Counted from the first letter of the stretch, positions 21,413-32,034 are shown. The stretch: 64,000 bases of DNA from Fragum whitleyi (GCA_948146395.1 OX411555.1:57598187-57662186); one strand, 5' to 3'. Notes: generated by a model not told the origin, from the sequence alone. Made by a program: numbers and translations.

Positions 21413-21646
21413 ATATGAAGGGATGTATCAGGCAGCAGTCTGTATGCAGGAATCAACAAAGGGATGTCAGAGTGAGACATACAACCAGTTTTACAAGAAA
21501 GGGGAGATAATCATGAGCCTACTCTCAGCTGCCCAGTGTGTCAAGAGTTATGGTTCATCATTCTGTGGTGATAGTACTGCAGTGGCGCTGGCAGCCATTG
21601 TGGGTAACCCCTACAGGACCCCGGGGTCAATGGATGTAACATGCAG
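21413..21646 (+). CDS. Exon 19: C-half and next N-half of six-Cys repeats
   Basis: Phase 2>2, 78 codons, acceptor TGTTTGCAG, donor AG|GTGAGG. CMQESTKGC (C-x7-C), 23 residues, QC; then SSFCGDST and the closing MDVTC before a split Ser codon. Confidence 0.88.
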
Positions 21647-21769
21647 GTGAGGATGGGTTCACATATGATTCTTTGTGCACAATGCAGGAATAAAGCCCTT
21701 TTTTGTCCAAGATCTTTATTAACCACCCAGAGCCTAAACACTATGAATGGCAATCTCATGCTTTTGCTA

Positions 21770-22013
21770 TATGAGCCTGTGTGTGAGATTTCCAACAAGT
21801 TCAAATATGCACAAAGCAAAGACTCTGACCAGCCTGTGCATCCGCACAGTCTGACCAGAGTCTTCACTATGCGTTTTGTTAATAGATAAGATCTCAAAGT
21901 ATCTGTAGGTCATCAGGTAACATTATATTTACAGTATGTGGCTGTCAACGCTACTCATTGTTTGCACCTCAATAACATTTCAAATTATTGGAAATGTCAT
22001 GCACAGGCTCATA
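21770..22013. mobile_element. 244-bp MITE, 'ATGAGCCTGTG' family
   Basis: Ends ATGAGCCTGTGTGTGAGATT and GGAAATGTCATGCACAGGCTCAT are inverted. Inner palindrome GACTCTGACCAG...CTGACCAGAGTC. Copies: 41978-42219, 57764-58002 and 62417-62658; fragments at 30550, 43184 and 56515. Ends 28 bp before exon 20. Confidence 0.85.
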
Positions 22014-22041
22014 TGTATTTTTACTTCATTCTTTATTTCAG

Positions 22042-22491
22042 TTTATTTGAAAACACACTCTACAATTTCTTTACCAAGGAACAAGAAGGATTTCAATGTG
22101 ACAATCAAGTTGAGGTCCTTGGAGCATTTAGGACTATTTACAATGAAATCTCTCCCTACTGTGGGACCAGCAGGTTTACCGACTTCTGTAGCCTTTTGTC
22201 GGGGCCTTCTGATAGAAATGACACAGTCTTTGAGAGAATCAGGGATAGAGTGATGGAAAGAATAAAAGGCAGGATGAATGATGAAGGTTCCATTCTTAAT
22301 CAACTGATGGACAGAATTTCCCAGAATTCCAATGATACAGAAAGTAATGAAACTAGGACAGGAAGTGATGTCATAGATAGGTTCTGTTTGAATTTGGAGA
22401 AAAGTTCTGAAGAAAAATGTGAAGTAACTACAGCTATTGTGACATGTTTTTCTGCTGTTTTATATCTGAATGACCCAGTCTGTAATGAAAG
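22042..22491 (+). CDS. Exon 20: degenerate C-half, Asn/Asp-rich helical insert, next N-half
   Basis: Phase 2>2, 450 bp, acceptor CTTTATTTCAG, donor AG|GTAATA. Cys4 is lost (Thr in its place), Cys5 is FQC, and 20 residues later PYC. A charged predicted helix follows (RIRDRVMERIKGRM), then CEVTTAIVTC and the closing PVCNE. Confidence 0.87.
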
Positions 22492-23083
22492 GTAATATGA
22501 TTTTTCTTCTATTAACTTTTCTAATGGTCTAAAAGGAAAAAGATTACAGACAACAGTGAGAAGTGATGCAAATTAAAAAGAAACTAACCTATGTTGACAA
22601 ATTATTTTTCAACAATGAAAAAGTAATTTTCAAGATTTTTTTTTCCTTTTTCAACAAATTTGCTCAATAATTAGATTTCAATGACATAAATCTAAATAAT
22701 ATGCATGAAATGGTCAAATAATTGCCAGACAACAGATTCTTAGATAAATAGTCAATGAAAGATATCTTTTCAAATAATGTTTAAATTCAGATATTAAGTA
22801 TCAATTATGGCAATTACACACTGTGAGAGGTTTACACAGTAGGTCCAGAACTAAATTATAGGACGCCAATTTTCAGGTTTGTAGTTAGAACCCCTAGCAA
22901 AGCTGTATTTTTCAGGGACATTTGCATCTCCTACCCATCTACAAGTGAGCTATTGAAAAACACAAAGGTAGCTTGGCAACATGTGTTGAAGTATTTACAT
23001 TACATTGAGCTTGTGAGAGAAGCTAGAATGATAAAGTACTCCAGTAAACAGTATGCTAAACACATTTATCCAATATGTTTCAG
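22492..23083. other. Intron 20, 5' part; nothing recognised
   Basis: AT-rich sequence without repeats or open frames I would defend. A possible acceptor at 22915 (ATTTTTCAG) is not followed by a convincing coding segment. Confidence 0.4.
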
Positions 23084-23334
23084 TAACCCTGAATACCCAG
23101 CTGTCCAGCTGTGTACAGAACTACACCTCAGGCTGTTCTGATAGTGAACTAACTCCAGTACTGTTGACACACAGTATTGTTTAAACAAATGTATCTAATT
23201 TTTTCAGTAATCCTGAATATCCAGCTGTCCTAGAGTGTGTACAGAACTACACTTCAGGCTGTTATGACAGTGAACTATTTCAGGTACTGATGACGCACAG
23301 TATTGTTTAAACACATTTATCCAATATATTTCAG
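23084..23334 (+). repeat. Two tandem partial copies of exon 21 with acceptors (124 and 127 bp)
   Basis: TTTCAG|TAA(C/T)CCTGAATA(C/T)CCAGC occurs at 23084, 23208 and 23335. The first copy is frameshifted; neither of the first two reaches the GTAAGT donor of the third. The second contains CTATTTCAG|GTACTG in its middle. Confidence 0.85.
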
Positions 23335-23466
23335 TAATCCTGAATATCCAGCTGTCCTAGAGTGTGTACAGAACTACACCTCAGGATGTTCTGATAGTGA
23401 GCTAACTCCGGTACTGTTGACACACAGTATTGTATGTGGAAAACCCATGCCTCTGGAGAAAAATAT
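23335..23466 (+). CDS. Exon 21: short C-half of six-Cys repeat
   Basis: Phase 2>2, donor AT|GTAAGT. NPEYPAVLEC, then C-x7-C (CVQNYTSGC) and, only 15 residues later, IVC. The third tandem acceptor was chosen because it alone leads in frame to a donor. Confidence 0.82.
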
Positions 23467-23654
23467 GTAAGTTACAATTCCTATAAACATTAAAGTTTGC
23501 AACAAATAAACTACAAAAAACACAGGTGAGGCTCGGAACTACTTTGTCAAAAAACAAAAGAAAAAGAGGTACACATTTATCAAGGTTCTGGCATTACCAC
23601 CAAATATCTTAACAGCTCAGTGGTTGGGGAATCGATCATTTTTTTCTTCGAAAA

Positions 23655-23770
23655 TCAAGACAATATTTATAAGCTTGGCTGTTTGCAAGGGGGGTTTGTT
23701 TTTCTGTAGCCTTGGTGTTGTTATAGTTGTTGCTGTGGTTGTCATGGTGCATCGAGTTCCTCTCATAAAT
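23655..23770 (+). mobile_element. Fragment of the P4 element family
   Basis: CTTGGCTGTTTGC ... TAGCCTTGGTGTTGTTATAG matches the 5' part of the element at 13409-13700; the 3' end is absent. Confidence 0.5.
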
Positions 23771-23965
23771 GTCCATGTTTGAGAGTCAATGTCATCTGAG
23801 AAGGTCAAGATGAATTACCAAGGCCAAACATTAAAAAAATGGCATTTCAGGGTATTAATATTTTACAACACATCTTTTTACTATTCAGTTACTGCATGGT
23901 TTATGTCCAAGCAAGGGATAAGGTAATTAGATGATCAATTCAATTTTATTTGTTGACCTTTGTAG

Positions 23966-24177
23966 CTCTACCAGTGACCTAATTGACTGTTTACAAGTAG
24001 CTGGAGACCTCACCAGTGTGCTCATTAGAGAAGACAATGTATATGGAAGTGCCTGTACACGCCTGGAGGAGGCGGGAAAATGCCTTGACTCCGCCCACCT
24101 TTCTACAGCTGATGCTATGTTGATGCATCCAATGTTCATGATTCTGGGACAGTTTAAAGACGACATTTGCTCCTTGG
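23966..24177 (+). CDS. Exon 22: C-half variant of six-Cys repeat
   Basis: Phase 2>1, 71 codons, acceptor CTTTGTAG, donor G|GTAAGG. LIDCLQVAGDL lacks the Cys of the second C-x7-C position. Later SACTRLEEAGKC (C-x8-C) and ending DDICSLG, the same layout as exon 7, so exons 7 and 22 may be paralogous ends of a repeat block. Confidence 0.82.
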
Positions 24178-24457
24178 GTAAGGGTTATGTTCTTATTACA
24201 AATATTATCATTGAGAACTTTTATCTAAAATAAAAGCATTGCACAAGATTCATTCTGTCATTTGTATTTCAAAAGTAATACATGTGTTAATATGAGGGCT
24301 TGATCCAAATTTCTACAAAATTTTTATTCACAACGATATTTGAGTTGGGAAGTCCAATTTACAAAAGGATTAACTAGAAATCCCTGAGTCCCCTTTTCCA
24401 TAATAATAGAAAAGGACTTTAGCTTCAAAATTTGATCTGCCCTGTTTACATTTTCAG

Positions 24458-24610
24458 CCAAGCTGGACCATAGAAGTTTACAATGTCCCCCTGATGACCC
24501 AGATACTGTGGGTATCTGTATACAGGAGTGTGACACAGACCTAGATTGTGAGGATTCATCTACCAAATGTTGTAGTAATGGATGTGGTAGAGTATGCACA
24601 TCCCCTAAAG
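24458..24610 (+). CDS. Exon 23: WAP (whey acidic protein) domain
   Basis: Phase 1>1, 51 codons, acceptor CATTTTCAG, donor G|GTGAGA. Eight cysteines in four-disulfide-core order: LQCPP, GIC, QECDTDLDC, KCCSNGCGRVC. The KCC-x3-C-x3-C end is the WAP signature. Many WAP domains inhibit serine proteases or are antibacterial; no specific activity can be read here. Confidence 0.93.
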
Positions 24611-24930
24611 GTGAGAGTTTACAATGTCTAAAACTACAGTAAACTGACTAACTTACTGTAGTTTAATGTGTTTTGGTCATTTGAACACCTATGGCTTCTG
24701 TGGGCCCATATGTCTGTTTTGTCTCACTTCATTTGTATAAACTGCGCACATGCAAAAAATACAAAAAGATCAATAAAATAAAGTAATTGGGGTAAAAACA
24801 GAAAAAATGGCATTCTGAAAATAATTTTGAGTGCACATACATATCTGCAAATGGGTTGTAACCTTAACCCTTTCTCAAAATGGTGATAGATAAAGGGTAC
24901 CAAATACAATCATATGTGCTATGTTTTTTT

Positions 24931-25480
24931 GATCCCCCACCAATGAAATTATCAGGGGGAATATTGTTTTTGCGGCATCCATCCTTCCTTCTGTCTGTCC
25001 GTCCTTCCGTCTGTCTGTTTCCACGCTATTTCTTGGAAACCATTGCCTGGATTTCATTGAAACTTAAGCCGCGGCAATTGCGCAGTTGGTAGCGCGCCGG
25101 ACTTCTAATCCAGAGGTCTAATTTGCACAGGTTCGATCCCCGGCTGCGGCACGTATCCTTTCCCACATTTGTCTTCCACCAATGGGTAGATAATCGTAAA
25201 CCTATGTAGAATAGCAACTGGGGGCTAGGAAAGGGATGTGGTGGTAGTACTGGTGTGAGAAATACTAGGAATCCATCGTTAGGTGCTCCAGTCGTCGCGA
25301 TATAACTGAGAGATTGTTGAAAGCGACGTAAAACCCCAATTCAAATCAAATTCATTGAAACTTTGTGTAAAGCTTCACTACAAAGAAGAGATTTGCATAT
25401 CATAGAGGTCATTTAGTTCGAATATTAATTTTAGAGTTCTGCCCCTTTGTGAAGCCATATCAGAGGAAGTTTGATGAATT
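24931..25480 (+). mobile_element. Helentron/pearl-like element P6, interrupted by a SINE
   Basis: Starts GATCCCCCACCAATG...CAGGGGGAAT, followed by a GTCTGTCCGTCC tract and ATTTCATTGAAACTT. The element resumes after the SINE at 25364 (TTGTGTAAAGC) and fades near 25480; no CTTGTT end was found. Confidence 0.65.
25066..25350 (+). mobile_element. Full-length tRNA-derived SINE with 13-bp target duplication
   Basis: The head GCCGCGGCAATTGCGCAG ... GGTTCGATCCCCGGCTGCGGC folds like a tRNA with a TCT (Arg) anticodon loop and an enlarged variable region. The body holds GGCTAGGAAAGG and TTAGGTGCTCCAG, the 3' part CGCGATATAACTGAG and TTGTTGAAAGCGACG, and it ends AATTCAAATCAAA. TTCATTGAAACTT lies immediately before (25053-25065) and after (25351-25363). 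Confidence 0.9.
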
Positions 25481-25880
25481 ATATATTTAAAGGCTCTGAA
25501 GAGTAATCCTCCCAGCCAACTCTCATGAACTTGTAAAAAAATAAATACATAAGCATGTTTTTTATCTTTCATCTATACTATAAAACAATATCTAAATGTT
25601 AAAAATGCTTGTCCTCGGTTGATGATGATAGAAGATAACCTGTCCCTTACTTTCATATACTCAATCGACGAAATATTTTTGGCAGGGGATATCAATTCAG
25701 CGAATTTGCTTGTTATTGCAATTATTGGTGTATAAAATATAACTTCCTTATTCCATGTTTTAAACATAACACTGTTGAATTTTCATAAGATACACACCAT
25801 GTCAATTACAGTTCATATGCAATCAAAAAGAGACTTATCCCTGTATGTCATTACATAATTTTATGTATTTGTATTTACAG

Positions 25881-25992
25881 TGCAGGACCGTTATGACTAT
25901 GCATTACAATGTGATGAATCTACCAATATAACATGTGATGGAAGTGTTTGTCAAACTTCATTCTGTGATGCCTATCCTACAGCCACTTGTGT
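25881..25992 (+). CDS. Exon 24: Cys-rich module, first part
   Basis: Phase 1>2, acceptor TATTTACAG, donor GT|GTAAGT. LQCDESTNITCDGSVC, then FCDAYPTATCV. Continues in exon 25 as C-x2-C-x3-FYY. Invertebrate WAP/VWC proteins carry similar Y-P-x-A-x-C ... F-Y ... V-x-x-C segments; I have no family name for it. Confidence 0.85.
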
Positions 25993-26365
25993 GTAAGTAA
26001 TCTTTACAGCAAATTTTGCTATAAAGCAAATCACTTCTATCTTATATCCCCTATTAACCTTGACATTATCCTCATGAATTCATACATATTTATAAATTCA
26101 CCATGAATATAATACAAAGCGCTCATAAATTGACTACTTGACTACAAAATAATAAGATTGTGTTTGCAGATAGTATGAAGTGCTCAGATTTTAAGCTCAT
26201 CAAAGTACAAATTGCTTAATGTGAGCTTTTGTAATGGCTATGTCCTGAAACCTACTAAATAGCTGCACACTCAAAATTATTTGAGTATGAAGCCAATAAG
26301 AATACATGCATTGTGATGGATCTGATTAAAATTGAGATATTCATAACTATGTGTTTTATTTTCAG

Positions 26366-26436
26366 TGAAGATGCTTGTTCAGCCTGTGAGCCCAGATTTT
26401 ATTACAGGGGAGTGGAGGTGACAGAGAACTGTTCTG
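26366..26436 (+). CDS. Exon 25: Cys-rich module, second part
   Basis: Phase 2>1, acceptor TATTTTCAG, donor G|GTAAGA. EDACSACEPRFYYRGVEV and the closing NCSG. Completes the module started in exon 24, after the WAP domain. Confidence 0.83.
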
Positions 26437-26819
26437 GTAAGAGAAAGGGACATCAACAAGTCTTTTTTCATGCTACCCTTACAGCATAGCTTTCCATTTA
26501 TAACCATCATTAAGCATGAAACCAATGATCATGGGTTATCTCAGAAAACTGCCTACTTTAAACAGAAACAATAAAGAGCTTGTTTTGAAAGTATTTTTTT
26601 GTCAAATTATGAATCCAAAAGGTTTTATCATCACTAATGGAAATAAAAAGAATTATAAAACAATGTGAAAAGCTTTAAAGTTTTGATTTGGAGTAAGTTT
26701 ACCAGATACTTAAACCTTTAAGCGCCAGAAGTCTTTTTTGCCTTTTTTTCTTTAAGGCTTCTTTAATCTACAGAGACACAAGTGAGCAAGGAAAGATCAT
26801 CATCTTCTTCTTTTTTCAG

Positions 26820-26940
26820 ATATTATCAACAAGACAGAGTGTGACTACCATTACGTTTCCAAAGAGACAATAATCAGTGTCGTGTTTTTGGCTACCCTAG
26901 ATTCATTGTCATGGACAGAGCAGTCTTCTTTATGTAGTGG
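26820..26940 (+). CDS. Exon 26: N-half of a divergent repeat
   Basis: Phase 1>2, acceptor CTTTTTTCAG, donor GG|GTGAGT. NKTECDYHYVSKE, a hydrophobic helix (ISVVFLATLDSL) and the end SSLCS before a split Gly codon (GG+A). Only two Cys, so the first C-x7-C pair is missing. Confidence 0.78.
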
Positions 26941-27083
26941 GTGAGTTGATTGTTGAGTTATGAAGAATGTTTTTTGACCCTTTACATCCATTTACACATA
27001 GCATTATTGTTCAACTCTTCTAATTTAATGGTGGTTTTATTAGCAGTGGAAATATGATTAAAATATGATCTGTTTTGATTTTT

Positions 27084-28712
27084 TATATGCCGCCGGAGGC
27101 GGAGTATATTGGCGTCATCTTCTCCGTCTGTCGGTCCGTCCGTCCATCCGTCCGTCCATCCGTCCATCCGTCCGTACATCCGTCCGTACATCCGTCCACT
27201 TTTCTTGTCAACGCAACTCCTCCTAAACTTGTGGCTGGATCTTCTTGAAACTTGGTCAATGTTATCACCTCAATTGGTAGATGTGCATGAAGGAAGGATT
27301 TTACAGTTCGTTGATTTTTGCCTGAGTTATGTCCCTTGATAACTTAGTCTCTGGGTCCAATTTTCTTGTCAACGCAACTCCTCCGAAGTTTCTGGCTGGA
27401 TCTTCTTGAAACTTGGTCAATATTATCACCTTACTTGGTAGATGTGCATGAAGGAAGGATTTTATGGTTCGATGATTTTTGCCTGAGTTATGCCCCTTGA
27501 TAACTTAGTCTCTGGGTCCACTTTTCTTGTCAACGCAACTCCTCCTAAGTTTCTGGCTGGATCTTCTTGAAACTTGGTCAATGTTAACACCTCAATTGGT
27601 AGATGTGCATGAAAGAAGGATTTTATGGTTCGTTGATTTTTGCCTGAGTTATGCCCCTTGATAACTTAGTCTCTGGGTCCAATTTTCTTGTCAACGCAAC
27701 TCCTCCGAAGTTTCTGGCTGGATCTTCTTGAAACTTGGTCAATATTATCACCTTACTTGGTAGATGTGCATGAAGGAAGGATTTTATGGTTCGATGATTT
27801 TTGCCTGAGTTATGCCCCTTGATAACTTAGTCTCTGGGTCCACTTTTCTTGTCAACGCAACTCCTCCTAAGTTTCTGGCTGGATCTTCTTGAAACTTGGT
27901 CAATGTTATCACCTCAATTGGTAGATGTGCATGAAAGAAGGATTTTACGGTTCGTTGATTTTTGCCTGAGTTATGCCCCTTGATAACTTAGTCTCTGGGT
28001 CCACTTTTCTTGTCAACGCAACTCCTCCTAAGTTTCTGGCTGGATCTTCTTGAATCTTGGTCAATGTTATCACCTCAATTGGTAGATGTGCATGAAGGAA
28101 GGATTTTATGGTTCGTTGATTTTTGCCTGAGTTATGCCCCTTAAAAACTTAGTCTCTGGGACTTATTGCCTCAGTTATGCCCCCTTTAAAACTTAGTCTC
28201 CGGGGCTTATTGAAATTGCAGCCTTGTGATTGCAACTCTTCCTAAGTTTCTGGCTGGATCTAAATGAAAATTGGTGGATGTTATAACCGAAATTGGTAGA
28301 TGAGCATGAAGTAAGGATTTTATGGTTCATTTATTTTACCCTAAATTATGCCCCCTTAAAACTTAGTATCTAGGGCTTATTGAAATTGCAGCCTTTTGAA
28401 CATTACTCCTCCTTACTTTTTGTCTTTATTTAAAGGAAACTTGGTCAATGTCATCACCATAATTTGTAGATGTACATGGATCAAGGATTTTATGGCTCAT
28501 TTATTTCCCTGAATTATGCCCCCTTAAAACTTAGTGCCTGGGGCTTATTGAAATTGCAGCCTTGTGAAGGCAACTCCTCCTAACTTTTTGTCTTGATTTA
28601 AATGAAACTTGGTCATTTTCAATTTGGTTGTGTCAAAATAAGTAGTGTCTACAATCATTTCTGTGAAACAGCAGCAAATTGGCGGCGTATTTTGTGACGA
28701 TGGCACTCTTGT
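27084..28712 (+). mobile_element. Helentron/pearl-like element P7, 1.6 kb
   Basis: 5' stem GCCGCCGGAGGCGGAG, a CCGTCCGTCCATCC tract, then six close copies of a 161-bp unit (TTTCTTGTCAACGCAACTCC at 27201, 27362, 27523 and so on) and two or three diverged copies. Ends TTGGCGGCGTATTTTG, CGATGGCACTCTTGTT. The 3' GGCGGC segment complements the 5' GCCGCC. Confidence 0.85.
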
Positions 28713-28839
28713 TATACTTTGAGACTAATAGAACTTTTCTTAGTCCAGAATTTGATAAAACAAATAAGACTACTTCATTAATTTTCCAAATCTAAACAAG
28801 GTAAAGATCAGTTTGTCTTAAAGAAAATCAAGCTAGAGA

Positions 28840-28985
28840 GTCTTTTATTTCACATACCTTCTAGTGAAAAGTTCTTGAAATGTGACCATGGGTTGACCTA
28901 TGATAGACTCAATCTCTTTTTCAAATATTCATTTTATAGTGTTCTGAGATGGTCCCATTTTGCCTGATGGGTGACATAAATCATT
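28840..28985. mobile_element. Half copy of the 5427-type MITE
   Basis: CACATACCTTCTAGTGAAAAG ... GAGATGGTCCCATTTTGCC...GGGTGACAT matches the right half of the elements at 3341 and 5427. Confidence 0.6.
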
Positions 28986-29420
28986 TCTAGCTTTAAGATG
29001 CATTTCTAACCCCAGTTCCAAAGCAATATTGCATTTATGTTTATTTAGATGATGTTATGATGACTTCTTTTAAAAAGTGATCTTACATATATATAAGGTG
29101 TATGGCTTTCAGAGTTTTCCTTGCCTTGCATATGTAAAGGGTGACATTTTTAATGACATCATGTAAATAAATATTTGTGTGGTTCTGAGCATCTAGTTCC
29201 TAACTACTCAGAAAAATTATCTATGACTCGATTTTATTTCAGACATGCTGAACTTAACCTCTTCACAAATAGAATAGATTTTTAAATTTGTCTAAGCTAG
29301 CTTGACAACTTTACAATTATGGACTGGGTAGATCAGTTTGTGTCAAAGAAATTCTCATGAGAGATCTAATGATTCTCCTAGATCTGATTATCTTTATGTC
29401 GTATTATTTGTCCCTGTATT

Positions 29421-30166
29421 TTTATGCCCTGCATTGAAAGATCAGGGAAATGTTGTTTTACTTTTGTTTGTCTGTTTGTCTGTCATAAAACCTTGACATT
29501 GCCAATTAACTTACACCTTTTTAAAATACAATAGTCATATTTGGCATGATGAAAGATCTAAATGATATGCATCTGCTTATACCAAAGTCAAGATTGTGTG
29601 ACAAGGTCAAGGTCATCTGTGAAGGTCAAATAGTTAAAAACTTCACCAAAAAACTTAACATTGCCAATATCTTAAAGTCTATTCTAGATGCAAGCCTCAT
29701 GTTTTGCATGGTAATAGATCTCAATGATATGCATCTGCTTATACATAATGTACTTATGTCAGGGTCATATGACATTTTCAAGGTAATATGCCAAGGTCAA
29801 ACCCTCTAAAAAACTTAGCCAAAAATACTTAACATTGCCAACTTCTCCAAGCCTTTTTAAGGTACAAGCCTGATAATTGACATGGTGACATATCACAATT
29901 ATTTGTGTCTGTAGATACCAAAGGTCAAGGTAGTGTTAAGGTCATCTGCCAAGGTCAAATTACTCAAAAACTTAACAAAATGCAATATCTTCAAGCCTAT
30001 TCAAAGTACACGCCTCATAATTGACATGATATAAGATCACAATGATGGGTACATCTGTATGTATCAAGATCAAAGTCATGTAACAAGGTCAAGGTCATCT
30101 GTCAAGGTTTTCAATTTTGAAAAAATGCTGTCATGTGGGTATTTGTGTTTTACAAACACATCTTGT
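29421..30166 (+). mobile_element. Helentron/pearl-like element P8, ends at exon 27
   Basis: Starts TTTATGCCCTGCATTG, GTTTGTCTGTTTGTCTGTC, several units with AGGTCAAGGTCATCTG and TTAACATTGCCAA, and ends TTTACAAACACATCTTGTT. The next bases CTATTACAG are the acceptor of exon 27, only 10 bp away. A single-unit relative is at 34030-34301. Confidence 0.78.
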
Positions 30167-30176
30167 TCTATTACAG

Positions 30177-30416
30177 AATCACACCTGTCATTGATTTCCT
30201 GCTTCAAAGTTCCTCCACATGTCCAGCAGCGTATAAAGAACCTCTCCATCAACTGTTGTCCTGGTTAAAAGTGAAGTTTGTTGCTCGCTGTGACAGTAAC
30301 ACACTCAGCCATGCCTGTGTGATCCCGTCCTGTAATACAGACATGGCAGAGAAGTTGATTGGAGATCTTGGTTACTATCTCACTGTCGCAAGTTTTGATG
30401 ATGCTGTTTTCTGCCA
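30177..30416 (+). CDS. Exon 27: C-half and next N-half of six-Cys repeats
   Basis: Phase 2>2, 80 codons, acceptor CTATTACAG (next to element P8), donor CA|GTATGT. Cys4 is replaced by Phe (FLLQSSSTC keeps Cys5), then 22 residues to ARC. Further ACVIPSC and the end AVFC before a split Gln codon. Confidence 0.85.
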
Positions 30417-30687
30417 GTATGTATTTATTTATTGTATTACATTTCCATCAATTTGAAATGTGCGTGCAGAGCAAATACTTTGCAGGCTAGACAGCTGCAA
30501 AGTGCAATTAGTTGATCACTTAAATATCTGAATACACATTATGGAATTTTCTTAGTGCAAAGCAAGTAGTGAAGACTCAAGTTAGACTGTTGATGCACAC
30601 CCTGGCTAGAGTCTTTACTTGGCACACATTTGAAATTTTTGGAAATGTCATGAATATGTACATATGATTCATGACCTGATTTTTACC

Positions 30688-30850
30688 TTGGCTGAGGTAT
30701 TATGATAACGTTGGCATCATTCGTGTTGGTGTTGGCATGACAAACTCTAACCTTGGTTGTTTCTCTGTTGTTATTGAAGATATTTTTTATCAAACTTGGC
30801 ATGTGTGTTCACCATCACCATCTGGAAGCATTTCTGTAAGAGTTATGTGT
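30688..30850 (+). mobile_element. P4-family fragment
   Basis: ACCTTGGCTGAGG ... ACCTTGGTTGTTTCTCTG and CATGTGTGTTCACCATCA match the family of 13409-13700. Lies directly before exon 28. Confidence 0.5.
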
Positions 30851-30868
30851 ATTTTATTGTATTTCCAG

Positions 30869-31020
30869 AAAGATGAAGAACACCCTACAAGGTGTAAACT
30901 GCAGTATAAGTCAGTGTGTAGATGAAGACCTTACAGGGGTGGAGACATCATTAGAGTATATGAAATCTATTGTACATGATAGATGTCCTGACTTGACACA
31001 AACTCTGTATTGTGATAGAG
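30869..31020 (+). CDS. Exon 28: C-half variant of the repeat
   Basis: Phase 2>1, 51 codons, acceptor ATTTCCAG, donor G|GTAAGT. GVNCSISQCVDEDL, DRCPDL and LYCDRG. The GTGTAAACTGCAGTATAAGTC segment of this exon is repeated as a broken copy in the next intron (31030-31076). Confidence 0.82.
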
Positions 31021-31029
31021 GTAAGTTAA

Positions 31030-31076
31030 AGGTGTAAACTGCAGTATAAGTCAGTCTGTAGATGAGGACCTGACTG
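31030..31076 (+). repeat. Broken partial copy of exon 28
   Basis: AAGGTGTAAACTGCAGTATAAG and GTAGATGAGGACCT repeat exon-28 bases about 140 bp downstream, without splice sites. Confidence 0.7.
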
Positions 31077-31159
31077 TATTGTAAATTCGATAATGGTAAG
31101 ACTATTTCATACACTTCACTTGCAAGTTTTTGCCATACAAACCATAATATTTTACCAAC

Positions 31160-31568
31160 TATGCTATACTTTTGGCTCTGAGGTATGTTGATGCCTTAGG
31201 TATCATTGTTCATTTTATTGTCATATGAAAATCTCTGGTATTTTTAAAGGCATTTGCTTGAAACTTTGAATGTGTGTTTTCCATTTAAAAAGAAATCTAT
31301 TCTATCAAAAAGGGAACCTCTTTACTAAGTTTTGCATGAATCGAGTCACTTAGACTGAATTTTTAAGCTTTACTGTTTCAAAACAGAAAGTGGATCTTCA
31401 GCTTCTACAGATGGCATTGTTGTTGGAGTGATAAACTTTTAGTTAACTGTGTGACTATCAAGGGGGATAACTTTGTAAGAGTTAAGCCGCTTTTTCATCT
31501 TAGTTTTTTGCATTTTCCAGCAGCTGCAGCCAAACAGTTGCACGCGTAGGGGGTGCTCTTGCTTGATG
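31160..31568 (+). mobile_element. P4-family element, longer copy
   Basis: TTGGCTCTGAGGTATG, ATGCCTTAGGTATCATTG, AGGGGGATAACTTTG, and the end CACGCGTAGGGGGTGCTCTTGCTT corresponding to the P4 terminus. Confidence 0.55.
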
Positions 31569-31645
31569 TTAAATTATCTCTATACAGTGTCTTCAGCTGA
31601 GTGGTGGCATCTGCATGAAATACTCTTGTTTATCCACAATCTGCA

Positions 31646-31876
31646 GAACCCGGAATATTCCTGCTTTGGCAGGAGGTAAAGACAAAGATCAGCCTGCACA
31701 TATGTGCAGTCTGATCTTAGTTCCTACCACCTTAATCTAATTCTTTAAACCAGAAAGGTGTAAGACAATGCATTTCTGAAATCAATACTCACTCACATTT
31801 GGTAACCTCCAGTGCTTTTAGCGCTTTGATTTTACATTTATTTTGCAAAGATTTTTATTCAGAATGACAAGGGTTA
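31646..31876. mobile_element. MITE of the 'CCCTTGTCATGCTGAA' family
   Basis: AACCCGGAATATTCCTGC at one end, AGAATGACAAGGGTTAAT at the other; inner palindrome GATCAGCCTGCACATATGTG. Confidence 0.75.
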
Positions 31877-31974
31877 ATAAAGCGTTTGCATCCACATCCA
31901 GTGCCCTTATTCTTTTTTAACACAAAGTTGCTTCAAAAAAGATCCTTGTAATGTATTTTTCAATTTCAATTTAG

Positions 31975-32034
31975 AAAATGAGGGTAATGGAACCAATGGG
32001 AGACCTGATGATCAATCACCAGGAAATAATACAG
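31975..32034 (+). CDS. Exon 29: Gly/Asn linker
   Basis: Phase 1>1, 20 codons, acceptor CAATTTAG, donor G|GTTAGT. NEGNGTNGRPDDQSPGNNTG, hydrophilic and without Cys. Being symmetric, it could be skipped without changing the frame. Confidence 0.7.

Noticed and set aside
22916..22968. Possible exon after ATTTTTCAG before exon 21
   Set aside because: The only donor-like GT (AAG|GTAGCT) is weak and the peptide does not resemble the repeat; exons 20 and 21 join correctly without it.
25068..25151. tRNA-Arg gene
   Set aside because: The cloverleaf has an enlarged variable region and is followed by the SINE body; the whole is bordered by a target-site duplication, so it is a SINE head.
26982..27339. 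Frames rich in Ser/Pro/His or Gly/Arg/Asp repeats
   Set aside because: Translations of the GTCC microsatellite of element P7.
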